Origin: Candidatus Scybalocola faecipullorum
GTDB lineage: Bacteria; Bacillota; Clostridia; Lachnospirales; Lachnospiraceae
Assembly: GCA_018716485.1 (NCBI GenBank)
Contig: DVJY01000059.1
Span: forward strand, 1-64,000
DNA length: 64,000 nt
Reading direction: 5' to 3'
The position numbers and the translations under genes are program-made. Shown piece by piece: positions 8,911 through 18,441 of the stretch; the first letter of the stretch is position 1, and each line of letters begins with the position of its first letter. Below the pieces are notes generated by a model. The model searched no databases. It was not told where the DNA came from and saw only the letters and a list, made by a program, of their open reading frames with translations.

Positions 8911-9681
8911 ATGATCGGAGTAATTATTGTTGTTGTGATCGGCCTCATCGGAGGTCTGATTCTGTCGGTGGCATCGATTGTATTCGCAGTGCCTGTCGAT
9001 GAAAAACAGGTGGCAGTCAGGGAATGTCTTCCGGGTGCCAACTGCGGTGCCTGCGGTTATTCGGGCTGCGATGGTTATGCGGCTGCGCTTGCAAATGGCG
9101 AAGCTCAAAACGGACTGTGTGCGCCGGGAGGTACAGATGCGGCGGAGGCTATTGCCGAAGTGCTCGGCGTTGCTGTCGGTACAGTGGAGAAAAAAGTAGC
9201 GGTGATCCGCTGCCAAGGCACATGTGACCATGTTGCTGAAAAGATGGAATATCAGGGTGCGGATACATGTAAGGCAGTCAGCATGATGTATGCCGGAGAC
9301 AGTGCCTGTGCCTACGGTTGTTTGGGCTATGGCGACTGTGCGGCGGCATGTCCTGAACAGGCAATTAAAGTATGCAACGGCATAGCGGTTGTCAATGAAG
9401 AACTTTGTGTCGGATGCGGCATATGCGCAAAAACATGTCCGAAACATGTGATTGAGATTGTGCCGCAGAAATTCAGACAGCATGTGCGCTGTATCAATAA
9501 AGATAAAGGCGCATTGACGCGAAAAACATGTAAAGTCGGCTGCATTGGCTGTATGAAATGCCAGAAAACATGTGAATTCGGCGCAATTACGGTCAAAGAT
9601 AACCATGCGCATATCGATTATTCAAAATGTAAAAACTGCGGCAAATGCAAAGAAGTCTGCCCGACAGGTGCTATTTTGTAA
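8911..9681 (+). CDS. rnfB: Rnf complex ferredoxin subunit RnfB
   Basis: Ferredoxin-accepting subunit of Rnf, 256 residues. An N-terminal membrane helix (about 3-25) is followed by the [10 protein letters not shown] cluster domain near 46-55. Ferredoxin-like Fe-S motifs then run to the C-terminus, including [35 protein letters not shown] and [12 protein letters not shown]. Last gene of the rnf operon, after GGAGGGGCC. I see no strong terminator directly after it, so read-through into the YitT gene is possible. Confidence 0.96.
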   Translation: MIGVIIVVVIGLIGGLILSVASIVFAVPVDEKQVAVRECLPGANCGACGYSGCDGYAAALANGEAQNGLCAPGGTDAAEAIAEVLGVAVGTVEKKVAVIRCQGTCDHVAEKMEYQGADTCKAVSMMYAGDSACAYGCLGYGDCAAACPEQAIKVCNGIAVVNEELCVGCGICAKTCPKHVIEIVPQKFRQHVRCINKDKGALTRKTCKVGCIGCMKCQKTCEFGAITVKDNHAHIDYSKCKNCGKCKEVCPTGAIL

Positions 9682-9816
9682 AATCGGAGTCATTTCTTAA
9701 CACTACAAAAAATACCCGGGCCTGTGCAGCAATCCGTGGCTTTTATTTATCGTGCTGCCGCGCTTGGCGCGGCAAGCGGCTTTGCAGGCTGCGATACAGG
9801 GGAAAGGAGAGCGGAT

Positions 9817-10716
9817 ATGGCAAAAAAAGATACTTCGCAAACACTGTATAAAGAGCCGAAAGACAGTGCCGCAAGAGAGATTCAGAGAATATTGCTCGTT
9901 ACGGCGGCGTCTGTCATTTTTGCCTTGAATTTAAACAGTTTTGTTCATGCAGGAAATACAATTCCCGGAGGATTTACAGGACTGACGCTGCTTTTGCAGA
10001 GAATCGCATCTGAATTTTTAGGGGTGGCACTGCCTTACAGTGCCGTCAATTTTCTTTTAAACGCAGTGCCGGCGATCATAGCGTTTAAAACAATCGGGAA
10101 ACGATTTACGCTCTATTCATGTCTTGGTATTTTTTTGACAGGTATTTTTACGGACATTCTTCCGGCAACACCGTTGACCAATGATATTTTGCTGATCAGT
10201 GTTTTTGGCGGTCTGATCAACGGCACTGCGATCAGCATCTTTCTGAGAGCCGGCGCGACAAGCGGCGGTACGGACTTCATTGCAATCTATATGTCAGAGA
10301 AAAAGCATGTAGATACATGGAATTATGTACTTGCGGGCAATGCCGTCATGCTGATTATTGCCGGATTTTTATTTGACTGGAATGATGCGCTCTATTCGAT
10401 TATTTTTCAGTTTACATCAACGCAGGTCGTGAATATGCTTCACCGCAGATATAAAAAACATACGCTTTTTATCGTGACTGAAAAGCCGGAAGAGATTTAT
10501 GAGGATATTCAGGCTGTGACAAACCATGGTGCAACCTTTTTTAAAGGCATCGGCGGATATGAAAAAGAAGAACGGACAATGGTATATTCTGTTGTGTCCA
10601 GTGATGAAGTAAAGAAGGTTGTTCACTGTATAAGGAAGACAGATCCTCATGCGTTCATAAATACCATCCGAACGGATCAGCTTGACGGCAGGTTCTTTCA
10701 GAGAAAGAATGACTGA
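9817..10716 (+). CDS. YitT family membrane protein
   Basis: Membrane protein of unknown transport function, 299 residues. About five or six hydrophobic helices fill 30-215, and a C-terminal soluble domain of the DUF2179 type follows (HTLFIVTEKPEEIYEDI to VVSSDEV). The ATG at 9817 has AAAGGAGA 7 nt upstream; the frame runs open back to a GTG at 9724, but that stretch is GC-rich hairpin DNA (GCCGCGC/GCGCGGC around 9754-9770) without a ribosome site. It may be co-transcribed with rnf. Confidence 0.85.
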   Translation: MAKKDTSQTLYKEPKDSAAREIQRILLVTAASVIFALNLNSFVHAGNTIPGGFTGLTLLLQRIASEFLGVALPYSAVNFLLNAVPAIIAFKTIGKRFTLYSCLGIFLTGIFTDILPATPLTNDILLISVFGGLINGTAISIFLRAGATSGGTDFIAIYMSEKKHVDTWNYVLAGNAVMLIIAGFLFDWNDALYSIIFQFTSTQVVNMLHRRYKKHTLFIVTEKPEEIYEDIQAVTNHGATFFKGIGGYEKEERTMVYSVVSSDEVKKVVHCIRKTDPHAFINTIRTDQLDGRFFQRKND

Positions 10717-10846
10717 GGTGTCCTGAGTGAATCAATACCAATAAAACTTGCATTTTGAAAGCGAAGTCAACGTGATTTCAAGGAAAAAACTGTTAAAAAT
10801 TGACAGAATAATTGATTTAGATTGCAAAAAACTGCCTTTTTGTCTA

Positions 10847-10875
10847 TTGCCCATCGAAAATAAATATTGTATACT
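10847..10875 (+). promoter_or_regulatory. Promoter of the aminotransferase-asd unit
   Basis: TTGCCC (10847-10852), 17-nt spacer, TATACT (10870-10875). Transcription would begin near 10882, which rules out the GTG at 10887 as a likely start codon and favours the ATG at 10914. Confidence 0.65.
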
Positions 10876-10913
10876 AGGGTGAAAGAGTGGAAAAAAGAAA
10901 GGATGTTGCAGAA

Positions 10914-12200
10914 ATGAGGCCTTATCGGGAATTGACAAGAGGCGAATTATTGGCGCTTAAAGATGAATTAGAAGCAAAATATAGAGAATTTCAGGGAAGA
11001 AATTTAAAATTAGATATGTCCAGAGGAAAACCGAGCAAAGCACAGCTGGATCTTTCGATGGAAATGATGGATGTTTTGCACAGCGGTGTTGACCTGACAT
11101 GCGAAGAAGGCGTTGACTGCCGTAATTATGGTGTATTAGACGGTATCAAGGAAGCAAAAGAACTTCTTGGGGCAATTAGTGAGGTAAATCCGGAAAATAT
11201 TATTATTTATGGTAATTCCAGTCTGAATGTCATGTATGATACGGTTTCAAGAGCCATGACCCACGGGGTGATGGGCGGTACGCCTTGGTGCAAGCTGGAT
11301 AAAGTAAAATTTCTCTGTCCGGTTCCCGGATATGACAGACATTTTGCAATTACAGAGTTTTTTGGTATCGAAATGATCAACGTGCCGATGACTCCGACAG
11401 GACCGGATATGGATATCGTTGAAAAGCTTGTTGCAGAAGATGAAGCTATTAAAGGTATTTGGTGTGTGCCAAAATATTCAAATCCTCAGGGCATATCATA
11501 TTCTGATGAAACAGTCAGACGTTTTGCGGCATTGAAGCCGGCTGCAAAAGATTTTAGAATTTATTGGGATAATGCATATTCTGTACATCATCTTTATGAC
11601 GATGACCAGGATATTGTGCTTGAAATTCTTGAAGAGTGTGCAAAAGCGGGCAATCCGGATATGGTTTATAAATTTACGTCAACATCGAAGATTACATTTC
11701 CCGGTTCGGGTATTGCAGCAATTGCGACATCTAAAAATAATATAGAAGAAATTAAAAAACAGCTCACTATTCAGACAATCGGTCATGATAAAGTGAATCA
11801 GTTACGACATGTCCGTTTCTTTAAAAATCTTGACGGCGTGAAAGAGCATATGAAAAAACATGCGGATATCTTAAGACCGAAGTTTGAAACGGTACTTGAT
11901 ATACTTGAAAAAGAACTTGGCGGATTGGAAATCGGTTCATGGACAAAGCCAAAGGGAGGATACTTTATTTCCTTTGATTCTATGGACGGATGTGCAAAAG
12001 CCATCGTTGCAAAAGCAAAAGATGCAGGAGTAGTTATGACGGGTGCAGGCGCCACATATCCTTACGGCAAAGACCCTCATGACAGCAATATCCGAATTGC
12101 GCCGTCATTTCCGGAGCCGGACGAATTGGCACTGGCAACAGAATTGTTTGTACTCTGCGTTAAGTTAGTCAGTGTGGAAAAAATGCTTGGCGATATGTAA
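10914..12200 (+). CDS. PLP-dependent aminotransferase, aspartate type Ic-like
   Basis: Class I/II aminotransferase of about 428 residues, closest in look to the atypical aspartate aminotransferases (type Ic, Corynebacterium AspT group). YSNPQGISYS near 180 and FRIYWDNAYSVHHL near 215 are the cofactor-contacting segments, and the lysine in STSKITFPGSG near 255 is the expected Schiff-base lysine. The adjacent downstream asd supports aspartate/oxaloacetate as its substrate pair, feeding lysine, threonine and methionine. AAAGGA lies 10 nt before the ATG. Another amino donor cannot be excluded. Confidence 0.85.
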   Translation: MRPYRELTRGELLALKDELEAKYREFQGRNLKLDMSRGKPSKAQLDLSMEMMDVLHSGVDLTCEEGVDCRNYGVLDGIKEAKELLGAISEVNPENIIIYGNSSLNVMYDTVSRAMTHGVMGGTPWCKLDKVKFLCPVPGYDRHFAITEFFGIEMINVPMTPTGPDMDIVEKLVAEDEAIKGIWCVPKYSNPQGISYSDETVRRFAALKPAAKDFRIYWDNAYSVHHLYDDDQDIVLEILEECAKAGNPDMVYKFTSTSKITFPGSGIAAIATSKNNIEEIKKQLTIQTIGHDKVNQLRHVRFFKNLDGVKEHMKKHADILRPKFETVLDILEKELGGLEIGSWTKPKGGYFISFDSMDGCAKAIVAKAKDAGVVMTGAGATYPYGKDPHDSNIRIAPSFPEPDELALATELFVLCVKLVSVEKMLGDM

Positions 12201-12237
12201 TTATCATAAATATTTAATCAGGGAGGAAACGATCATC

Positions 12238-13323
12238 GTGGAAAAGAAATTAAGAGTCGGCATTTTAGGCGCGACAGGAATGGTAGGCCAGCGTTTCATT
12301 TCACTGCTGGAAGATCATCCGTGGTTTGAAGTAGTTACTGTGGCGGCAAGTCCTCGTTCCGCAGGAAAGACATACGAGGAGGCGGTCGGCGGCCGGTGGA
12401 AGATGGCAAAACCGATGCCGGAAGCTGTAAAGAATCTTGTTGTGATGAATGTCAATGATGTTGAAGAGGTTGCTTCCGGCGTAGATTTTGTGTTCAGTGC
12501 CGTAGATATGAGCAAAGAAGAAATCAAAGCGATCGAAGAAGCATACGCAAAAACGGAGACACCGGTTGTATCAAATAATAGCGCCCATCGCTGGACACCG
12601 GATGTGCCTATGGTTGTTCCTGAAATTAATCCTGAGCATTTTGCAGTCATTGAATCTCAAAGAAAACGTCTTGGCACAAAGAAGGGGTTTGTAGCTGTTA
12701 AGCCTAACTGCTCCATTCAAAGTTATGCGCCGGTGCTGACAGCGTGGAAGGCGTTTGAACCGACAGAAGTTGTTGCTACGACATATCAGGCGATTTCAGG
12801 AGCAGGAAAGACATTTAAAGACTGGCCGGAGATGGTGGAAAACATTATTCCTTTCATCGGAGGCGAAGAAGAAAAGAGTGAGCAGGAGCCATTAAGACTC
12901 TGGGGAAAAGTAGAAGACGGAATAATTGTCAAGGCTCAGACACCGGTGATTACGACACAGTGTATTCGTGTGCCTGTACTTGACGGGCATACAGCGGCTG
13001 TATTTGTGAAGTTTGCGAAAAAACCGACAAAAGAACAGCTGATTGAAGCACTTAAGAATTTCAAAGGACTGCCTCAGGAATTAAATCTTCCGAGCGCGCC
13101 GAAACAGTTTATCCAGTATCTTGAAGAAGACAATCGTCCTCAGGTAAAACTTGATGTCAACTACGAGAACGGCATGGGTATTTCTGTAGGCCGTCTGAGA
13201 GAAGATACAGTTTATGATTTTAAATTTGTCGGACTGTCACATAATACAGTCCGCGGCGCGGCAGGCGGCGCCATTTTATGCGCGGAACTTTTGACAGCGC
13301 AGAAGTATATCGAAGCTAAATAA
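12238..13323 (+). CDS. asd: Aspartate-semialdehyde dehydrogenase
   Basis: NADP-dependent reduction of aspartyl phosphate to aspartate semialdehyde, the branch point to lysine, threonine, methionine and the cell wall; about 361 residues. The nucleotide fold GATGMVGQRF is at 11-20 and the catalytic cysteine is in KPNCSIQ near 160. SNNSAHR near 115 is typical of the archaeal/yeast-like branch. I chose the GTG at 12238 because AGGGAGG lies about 12 nt upstream; an in-frame start further back would lie inside the aminotransferase gene. A strong terminator follows. Confidence 0.93.
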   Translation: MEKKLRVGILGATGMVGQRFISLLEDHPWFEVVTVAASPRSAGKTYEEAVGGRWKMAKPMPEAVKNLVVMNVNDVEEVASGVDFVFSAVDMSKEEIKAIEEAYAKTETPVVSNNSAHRWTPDVPMVVPEINPEHFAVIESQRKRLGTKKGFVAVKPNCSIQSYAPVLTAWKAFEPTEVVATTYQAISGAGKTFKDWPEMVENIIPFIGGEEEKSEQEPLRLWGKVEDGIIVKAQTPVITTQCIRVPVLDGHTAAVFVKFAKKPTKEQLIEALKNFKGLPQELNLPSAPKQFIQYLEEDNRPQVKLDVNYENGMGISVGRLREDTVYDFKFVGLSHNTVRGAAGGAILCAELLTAQKYIEAK

Positions 13324-13337
13324 TATATTGACCAGAG

Positions 13338-13388
13338 CCGGATGCCGGTATTTATCCTTTTGATAAATATTCGGCGTCCGGTTTTTTT
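13338..13388 (+). terminator. Terminator after asd
   Basis: Nearly perfect 19-bp stem (13338-13356 with 13362-13381, one bulge), CTTT loop, then seven T residues. Confidence 0.92.
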
Positions 13389-13593
13389 GGTGTAATAAAA
13401 CGGCAGATAATGCTTTATGGGAAAGCAAAAGCAGTGAAAGGCCATTCTGGCTGTATCGAAAAAAATAGACAGTTTATATATATATTGTCTAATAAAAAGA
13501 CAAAAGTACCAAAATATGTTGGAATTATATGAAAAAATAAAATGAATTACCGAAAAAGTTTATGCAAATTTCATAGTTTATTCACACGGGAGA

Positions 13594-13602
13594 TGCTATA
13601 AT
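13594..13602 (+). promoter_or_regulatory. Extended -10 promoter of the ABC/FtsX pair
   Basis: TGCTATAAT (13594-13602) is a consensus extended -10 (TGnTATAAT) about 70 nt before the ATPase start. No good -35 is present at the usual spacing, which an extended -10 can tolerate. Upstream, AGACA...TGTCT (about 13468-13491) is a weak dyad. Confidence 0.55.
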
Positions 13603-13670
13603 AAATTATAGAATTATGACAGCGCAAATCTAAGGTCAGTCGGAAGAGTGCTGATAAAGAGGTGAATAGC

Positions 13671-14375
13671 TTGGAAGATATTGTAATACTTAAGGACGTC
13701 CGAAAAATCTATAAAATGGGCGAGGTTGAAATACGCGCAGTGGATGGCGTGGATTTTACGATTAAAAAAGGTGAATTTGTTGTAATCGTAGGTCCAAGCG
13801 GCGCCGGTAAAACGACCGTACTGAATATCCTGGGCGGTATGGATTCGGCAACAGAAGGGCAGGTCATTGTTGACGGAACAGATATCGGAAAATACTCGGA
13901 AAAGCAGCTGACGGCTTACAGAAGAGATGATATCGGCTTTGTTTTTCAATTTTACAATCTTGTGCAAAATCTGACAGCGCTGGAGAATGTGGAACTGGCG
14001 CTCCAAATCTGTAAAAATCCATTGGATGCGGAGGAAGTGCTTAAAGATGTGGGACTCGGTAGCCGAATGAAAAATTTTCCGGCACAACTGTCCGGCGGTG
14101 AGCAGCAGCGTGTGGCTATTGCAAGGGCTTTGGCAAAAAATCCCAAGCTGCTTTTATGCGATGAACCGACAGGTGCACTGGATTATCAGACAGGAAAATC
14201 CATCTTAAAATTACTTCATGACATGAGCAGACAAAAGACAATGACGGTTGTTGTCATCACGCATAACACAGCATTGACACCGATGGCAGACAGAGTGATC
14301 CATATTAAAAACGGACGTGTCGGCGGGATTGAGACAAATCCTGATCCGATGCCGATAGAAAACATAGAGTGGTAG
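13671..14375 (+). CDS. ABC transporter ATP-binding protein (MacB/LolD type)
   Basis: ATPase of an FtsX/MacB-type ABC system, about 234 residues. Walker [10 protein letters not shown] is near 40-48, signature [15 protein letters not shown] near 140, Walker [13 protein letters not shown] near 163. I favour the TTG at 13671 because AGAGGTG (13658-13664) sits 6 nt before it; a GTG at 13662 overlaps that ribosome site. The permease follows 9 nt after its stop. Such type VII systems transmit mechanical force across the membrane or extrude molecules rather than import. Confidence 0.9.
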   Translation: MEDIVILKDVRKIYKMGEVEIRAVDGVDFTIKKGEFVVIVGPSGAGKTTVLNILGGMDSATEGQVIVDGTDIGKYSEKQLTAYRRDDIGFVFQFYNLVQNLTALENVELALQICKNPLDAEEVLKDVGLGSRMKNFPAQLSGGEQQRVAIARALAKNPKLLLCDEPTGALDYQTGKSILKLLHDMSRQKTMTVVVITHNTALTPMADRVIHIKNGRVGGIETNPDPMPIENIEW

Positions 14376-14384
14376 GTGCCGGGA

Positions 14385-17300
14385 ATGAGAAAAAAAGCAC
14401 TTCAAAAAGAATTTTTTATGTCGGTAAAAAAGACGAGAAACCGTTTTATTTCTATTTTTCTTCTTGCGCTTTTGGGAACCGCTTTTTATTCCGGCATTCG
14501 TGCAACGAACCCGGATATGCAGATGTCTGCGGATATATTCTATGATGAAAGTCAGCTGATGGATATCCGTGTCATGTCAACGCTGGGCATGACAGATGAC
14601 GATGTTAAAGCGATTGAAGATATAGAAGGCGTTGAATCGGCTATGCCGGTTTATTCAGCCGATGTGCTGACCAAAAAAGATGCTGAAGAAATGGTTGTTA
14701 AGCTGATATCTGAGCCGGAAGATATGAATTTGATTTCTGTAGATGAAGGCCGGATGCCTGAAACCAGCGGAGAGTGTCTTGTAGACAATCTTCTGATTAA
14801 GGAACACGGTTTCAAGATTGGGGATACGATCACAGTGACGTCGGGGGATGATACAGCAATAGGAGACACAGTCGAACAAGATACATATACGATCGTAGGC
14901 CGCGGACGCATGGCTTATTATATGAATCTTACCCGGGATTCCAGTACAATCGGCAATGGTTCTATGGCAGGATTTGTTATTATACCGAAAGATAATTTTA
15001 CACTGGAAGCATATACGGAAATTGATGTAACTGTTGACGGCGCCAGAGAACTGGACTGTTATGGTGATGAATATAAAGATCTTGTTTCTGGCGTAACAGA
15101 CAAAATTGAAGCCATTGCCGATGTGCAGTGTCAGACACGGTATGATCATGTGATTTCGGAAGCCGAAGCGGAAATTGCCGATGCCGAGAAAGAAGTCAGC
15201 GACGGGCGCAAAGAACTGGAAGATGCCAAAAAGGAACTTGATGACGGTGATCAGGAACTGGAAGATGCCAGAGCGGAACTTGAGGAAGGACGGCGTGAAC
15301 TTGAAGATAATGCACAGCTGATCGATGAACAGCAAAAGCAGCTGGATGACGGTTCGGCGCAGCTGGCAGACGGCTGGGCACAGTATTGGTCTGGACTTGA
15401 ACAGGCACAGGCAGGAGAGGCAAAGATTGATCAGAACGAGGCGGCGCTCAATGAAAATGCGGCGGCGCTTGATGACAGCGAAGCAGTCCTTGAAGAAGGA
15501 AAAACTCAGCTGGAATCCGGACAGGAACAAATTGATGCTAATCGGCAGATGCTGGAAGAAAACAGCAGCACGCTCAGTCAGGCAATCGAAGGTATTGATA
15601 CGCTGAATGAAAATTTGACGCAGACAGAAGAAGGTCTGGCGTCCGTGGCAGCAGGACTTGAGGAAATTGAGGCAGGCAAACAGACGCTTGCGGCCGCGAG
15701 AACAGAACTGGACGCTGCCAAAGCCGCCTTTGAACAGCAAAAGCCGCAGATTGAAGCGTCTTTATCCGATATGAGTCAGCAGATGGATACTTTGTCGGCC
15801 GCCATTGAAGCTGAGACTGATGAAGAAAAAAGGGCCCAACTGCAAAGTCAGTGGGATAGTATTAAAGCCCAGTATGATGCTTTATCTGCACAGCTTTCAC
15901 AGCAGGAGCAGACGCTGGCGGACAAAGAAAGTGAACTTTCGGGACAGGAGCAGACGCTGGCAGACAAAGAAAGCGAACTGACTGCGGCGCAGGAAAGTTT
16001 GAATGCGGCAAAATCAGCTATTGAAGAGCAGCTGGCGCAGATGCCGTCCAAAGAGGAATTGGAAGCGCAGATGGCGCAGGTTCAGGAAGGATTGGCTGCC
16101 ATTGAAAGCAGTCAGCAGGCCCTTGATGAAAAAAAGGCCGAACTTGATGCGGCCGCTCAGGCGCTGAATGAAGGCAGGGCTCAGATTCAGGCAGGGCAGG
16201 CCCAGATTCAGGCGGGGCGTCAGGAACTGGCAGATTCCTATGCCCAATTAGAGAGCGCCCGTCAGACGCTGGAAGCCAATGAGGCCCAAGCAGCAGACGG
16301 ACAGCGGCAGCTTGATGAAGCCCGCCAAGCGCTGGAGGAGGGACGTGCCCAGCTTGATGAGGCCGAAAAACAGATCAGTGAGAATGAAAAGAAACTGGCT
16401 GATGCCAGAGAAGAATACAATCAGGCATATGAAGAAAATATGCCCGATATTGAATCGGCAGAGCAGGATATTGCAGATGCAAGGGCAGAACTGGAAGATA
16501 TCGAAGTGCCTGAATGGTATGTTCTCGACAGGGATTATTTTCAGTCGTGTGTGGAATATGCTCAGGATGCCGAACGTATCGGAGCTATCGGGGAAGTTTT
16601 TCCGTTTATCTTTTTCCTTGTGGCGGCATTAGTCAGCCTGACGACTATGACACGTATGGTTGAAGAGGAGCGGACGCAGATTGGTACGCTGAAAGCACTT
16701 GGCTATGGAAAAGTCAGTATTGCGGCGAAATACATTTTATATGCATTTTTGGCAACATTTCTCGGAGGTGTTGTCGGCACTGTGATCGGGCAGACATTTA
16801 TTCCGTATATTATTATGAATGCCTATGCTATTGCCTATGTCACTTTGACAGATTTTGTCACGCCGCTGCATTTTGTTTATACAAGTACATCCCTTCTTGT
16901 GGCTGTTATCGCTTCAACAGCAGCTGTTATTGCCGCATGTTATAATGAATTGCGTGCCGTACCGGCTCAGCTGATGCGTCCGGAATCGCCGAAAGCCGGG
17001 AAACGTGTTTTGCTGGAACGGGTGACATTTATATGGAAGCGGCTGAGTTTTTCAAATAAATCAACGGTCAGAAATCTGTTCAGGTATAAGAAACGTTTCT
17101 TTATGACGATTATCGGTATCGGAGGCTGTATGGGACTGCTGCTTGTCGGATTTGGTGTGAAGGATTCGATTATGACCATCGGAGATAAACAGTATCAGTC
17201 AATTTGTCTTTACGACGGTACAGTGACGATATCAGATTCGGCGTCGGATCAGGAAAAGGAAGCGCTGTATACATCGATTCAAAATGAAGACAACGTCAGT

Positions 17301-18197
17301 GCGATGCTGCCGGTGGAGGAAGAAACGGTGGATGTTGCCCAAGACGATACAGGTTTAGGTTCAAGAAGCAGTTATCTTGTTGTTCCTTCAGACATCAGCC
17401 GGTTTTCGGAATTTATCGATCTGCATAACAGACAAAACGGTGAAACCTATACGCTTGATGACAGCGGTGCAGTTATTTCAGAAAAACTGGCAAAACTTTT
17501 GGATGTTTCTGTGGGCGATGAGATTTATATTGAAGTTTCTGAAATGCAATTTGTGCCGGTCACAGTGTCTCATATTGCGGAAAATTATTTTTATCATTAC
17601 GTTTATGTCAGTCCGCAGACTTATGAACAGATTTACGGCGAAGCGCCGCAATATCATGAAGTTTATATGAATATGGATCAGCCAGAAAGACAGGATGAGG
17701 AAGCATTTTCAAGCAAATATTTAAAAAATGACATCGTTGCAGGAGTTAGTTTTACGAGTACGGTTTCAGAACAGATTGAGAGCATGATTATCAGTATGGA
17801 TGCGATCATCTACGTTATTATCATATCTGCGGGACTGTTGGCGTTTGTCGTTCTTTATAATCTGAATAACATTAATATCAGCGAGCGAAAGAGAGAATTG
17901 GCGACGCTGAAGGTTCTTGGCTTTTATGATATAGAAGTATCCAAATATGTTTTCAGAGAAAATATACTGCTGACGTTATTCGGATCCGTTTTTGGTGTGT
18001 TCTTAGGTATTATTCTGCACCGTTACGTCATCTTAACGGCAGAAATTGACCTGATGATGTTTGGACGGAATATTTATTTCAGAAGTTATATTTACAGTAT
18101 ACTTCTTACATTTCTGTTCTCCTTCATTGTCAATATTGTAACACACTGGAAGCTGAAAAAAATCGACATGATCGAATCACTCAAGAGTGTTGAGTAA
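14385..18197 (+). CDS. Giant FtsX-family ABC permease with ~450-residue coiled coil
   Basis: FtsX/MacB-type permease of about 1270 residues. A first membrane helix lies near 18-38, then a MacB-like extracytoplasmic region to about 245. From about 250 to 705 the chain is an almost uninterrupted charged, alanine/glutamate/glutamine-rich coiled coil with repeats such as ELEDAKKELDDGDQELEDA. A first FtsX domain follows (helices near 735-860), then a helix near 905, a second extracytoplasmic domain, and the final FtsX helices near 1135-1250. The ATG is set by GGTAGGTG upstream. The coiled coil would project outside the cell; the partner or cargo is unknown. Confidence 0.88.
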   Translation: MRKKALQKEFFMSVKKTRNRFISIFLLALLGTAFYSGIRATNPDMQMSADIFYDESQLMDIRVMSTLGMTDDDVKAIEDIEGVESAMPVYSADVLTKKDAEEMVVKLISEPEDMNLISVDEGRMPETSGECLVDNLLIKEHGFKIGDTITVTSGDDTAIGDTVEQDTYTIVGRGRMAYYMNLTRDSSTIGNGSMAGFVIIPKDNFTLEAYTEIDVTVDGARELDCYGDEYKDLVSGVTDKIEAIADVQCQTRYDHVISEAEAEIADAEKEVSDGRKELEDAKKELDDGDQELEDARAELEEGRRELEDNAQLIDEQQKQLDDGSAQLADGWAQYWSGLEQAQAGEAKIDQNEAALNENAAALDDSEAVLEEGKTQLESGQEQIDANRQMLEENSSTLSQAIEGIDTLNENLTQTEEGLASVAAGLEEIEAGKQTLAAARTELDAAKAAFEQQKPQIEASLSDMSQQMDTLSAAIEAETDEEKRAQLQSQWDSIKAQYDALSAQLSQQEQTLADKESELSGQEQTLADKESELTAAQESLNAAKSAIEEQLAQMPSKEELEAQMAQVQEGLAAIESSQQALDEKKAELDAAAQALNEGRAQIQAGQAQIQAGRQELADSYAQLESARQTLEANEAQAADGQRQLDEARQALEEGRAQLDEAEKQISENEKKLADAREEYNQAYEENMPDIESAEQDIADARAELEDIEVPEWYVLDRDYFQSCVEYAQDAERIGAIGEVFPFIFFLVAALVSLTTMTRMVEEERTQIGTLKALGYGKVSIAAKYILYAFLATFLGGVVGTVIGQTFIPYIIMNAYAIAYVTLTDFVTPLHFVYTSTSLLVAVIASTAAVIAACYNELRAVPAQLMRPESPKAGKRVLLERVTFIWKRLSFSNKSTVRNLFRYKKRFFMTIIGIGGCMGLLLVGFGVKDSIMTIGDKQYQSICLYDGTVTISDSASDQEKEALYTSIQNEDNVSAMLPVEEETVDVAQDDTGLGSRSSYLVVPSDISRFSEFIDLHNRQNGETYTLDDSGAVISEKLAKLLDVSVGDEIYIEVSEMQFVPVTVSHIAENYFYHYVYVSPQTYEQIYGEAPQYHEVYMNMDQPERQDEEAFSSKYLKNDIVAGVSFTSTVSEQIESMIISMDAIIYVIIISAGLLAFVVLYNLNNINISERKRELATLKVLGFYDIEVSKYVFRENILLTLFGSVFGVFLGIILHRYVILTAEIDLMMFGRNIYFRSYIYSILLTFLFSFIVNIVTHWKLKKIDMIESLKSVE

Positions 18198-18208
18198 AAA
18201 GAATATAT

Positions 18209-18260
18209 GGCCATAAAGTCATTATCCGATGGCTTTATGGCCGCTGACACACATTTTTTT
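18209..18260 (+). terminator. Possible terminator after the FtsX permease
   Basis: GGCCATAAAGTCAT/ATGGCTTTATGGCC stem (18209-18222 with 18229-18242, one G-U pair). The run of seven T residues comes about 11 nt after the stem, so termination may be weak. Confidence 0.5.
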
Positions 18261-18299
18261 AAATTGATTGAAAAATAGAACGAAAAAAATAAAACTATC

Positions 18300-18328
18300 T
18301 TGACTTTTAAAAAAGAATATTGTAAAAT
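18300..18328 (+). promoter_or_regulatory. Promoter of the malate operon
   Basis: TTGACT (18300-18305), 17-nt spacer, TAAAAT (18323-18328). It leaves a leader of about 105 nt before the first ATG. Confidence 0.75.
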
Positions 18329-18352
18329 ATAGACAAATGAAATAATATTTCG

Positions 18353-18411
18353 TGGAGACTGGAGGAACGAAAAGTGGAGGATTTTTTAAATCTTTTATTT
18401 TTCGTTTTTTT
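18353..18411 (+). promoter_or_regulatory. Leader hairpin with T-run: candidate attenuator
   Basis: Between promoter and gene, 18366-18384 pairs along all 19 positions with 18388-18406 (several G-U pairs), with a 3-nt TTT loop; T residues run on to 18411. This is an intrinsic-terminator shape inside the leader. The 5' part carries three GGAG/GGAGGA motifs (from about 18354, 18361 and 18376), the last two overlapping or inside the hairpin. The true ribosome site AAGGAGG lies downstream near 18425. Control by an antiterminator or RNA-binding protein is inferred. Confidence 0.55.
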
Positions 18412-18441
18412 ATTTAAAAAAAATAAGGAGGAAAAAAAGAA

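Noticed and set aside
9724..9816. N-terminal extension of the YitT protein from a GTG
   Set aside because: The extension is encoded by GC-rich hairpin DNA without a ribosome site, while AAAGGAGA precedes the ATG at 9817.
14655..15740. 361-residue open frame on the minus strand inside the FtsX permease gene
   Set aside because: It is a shadow of the repetitive coiled-coil coding sequence, with no ribosome site and composition dictated by the opposite strand.
15150..16510. Tandem repeat or CRISPR-like periodicity
   Set aside because: The periodic appearance comes from heptad-type protein repeats in a coding region; there are no identical DNA repeats with unique spacers.
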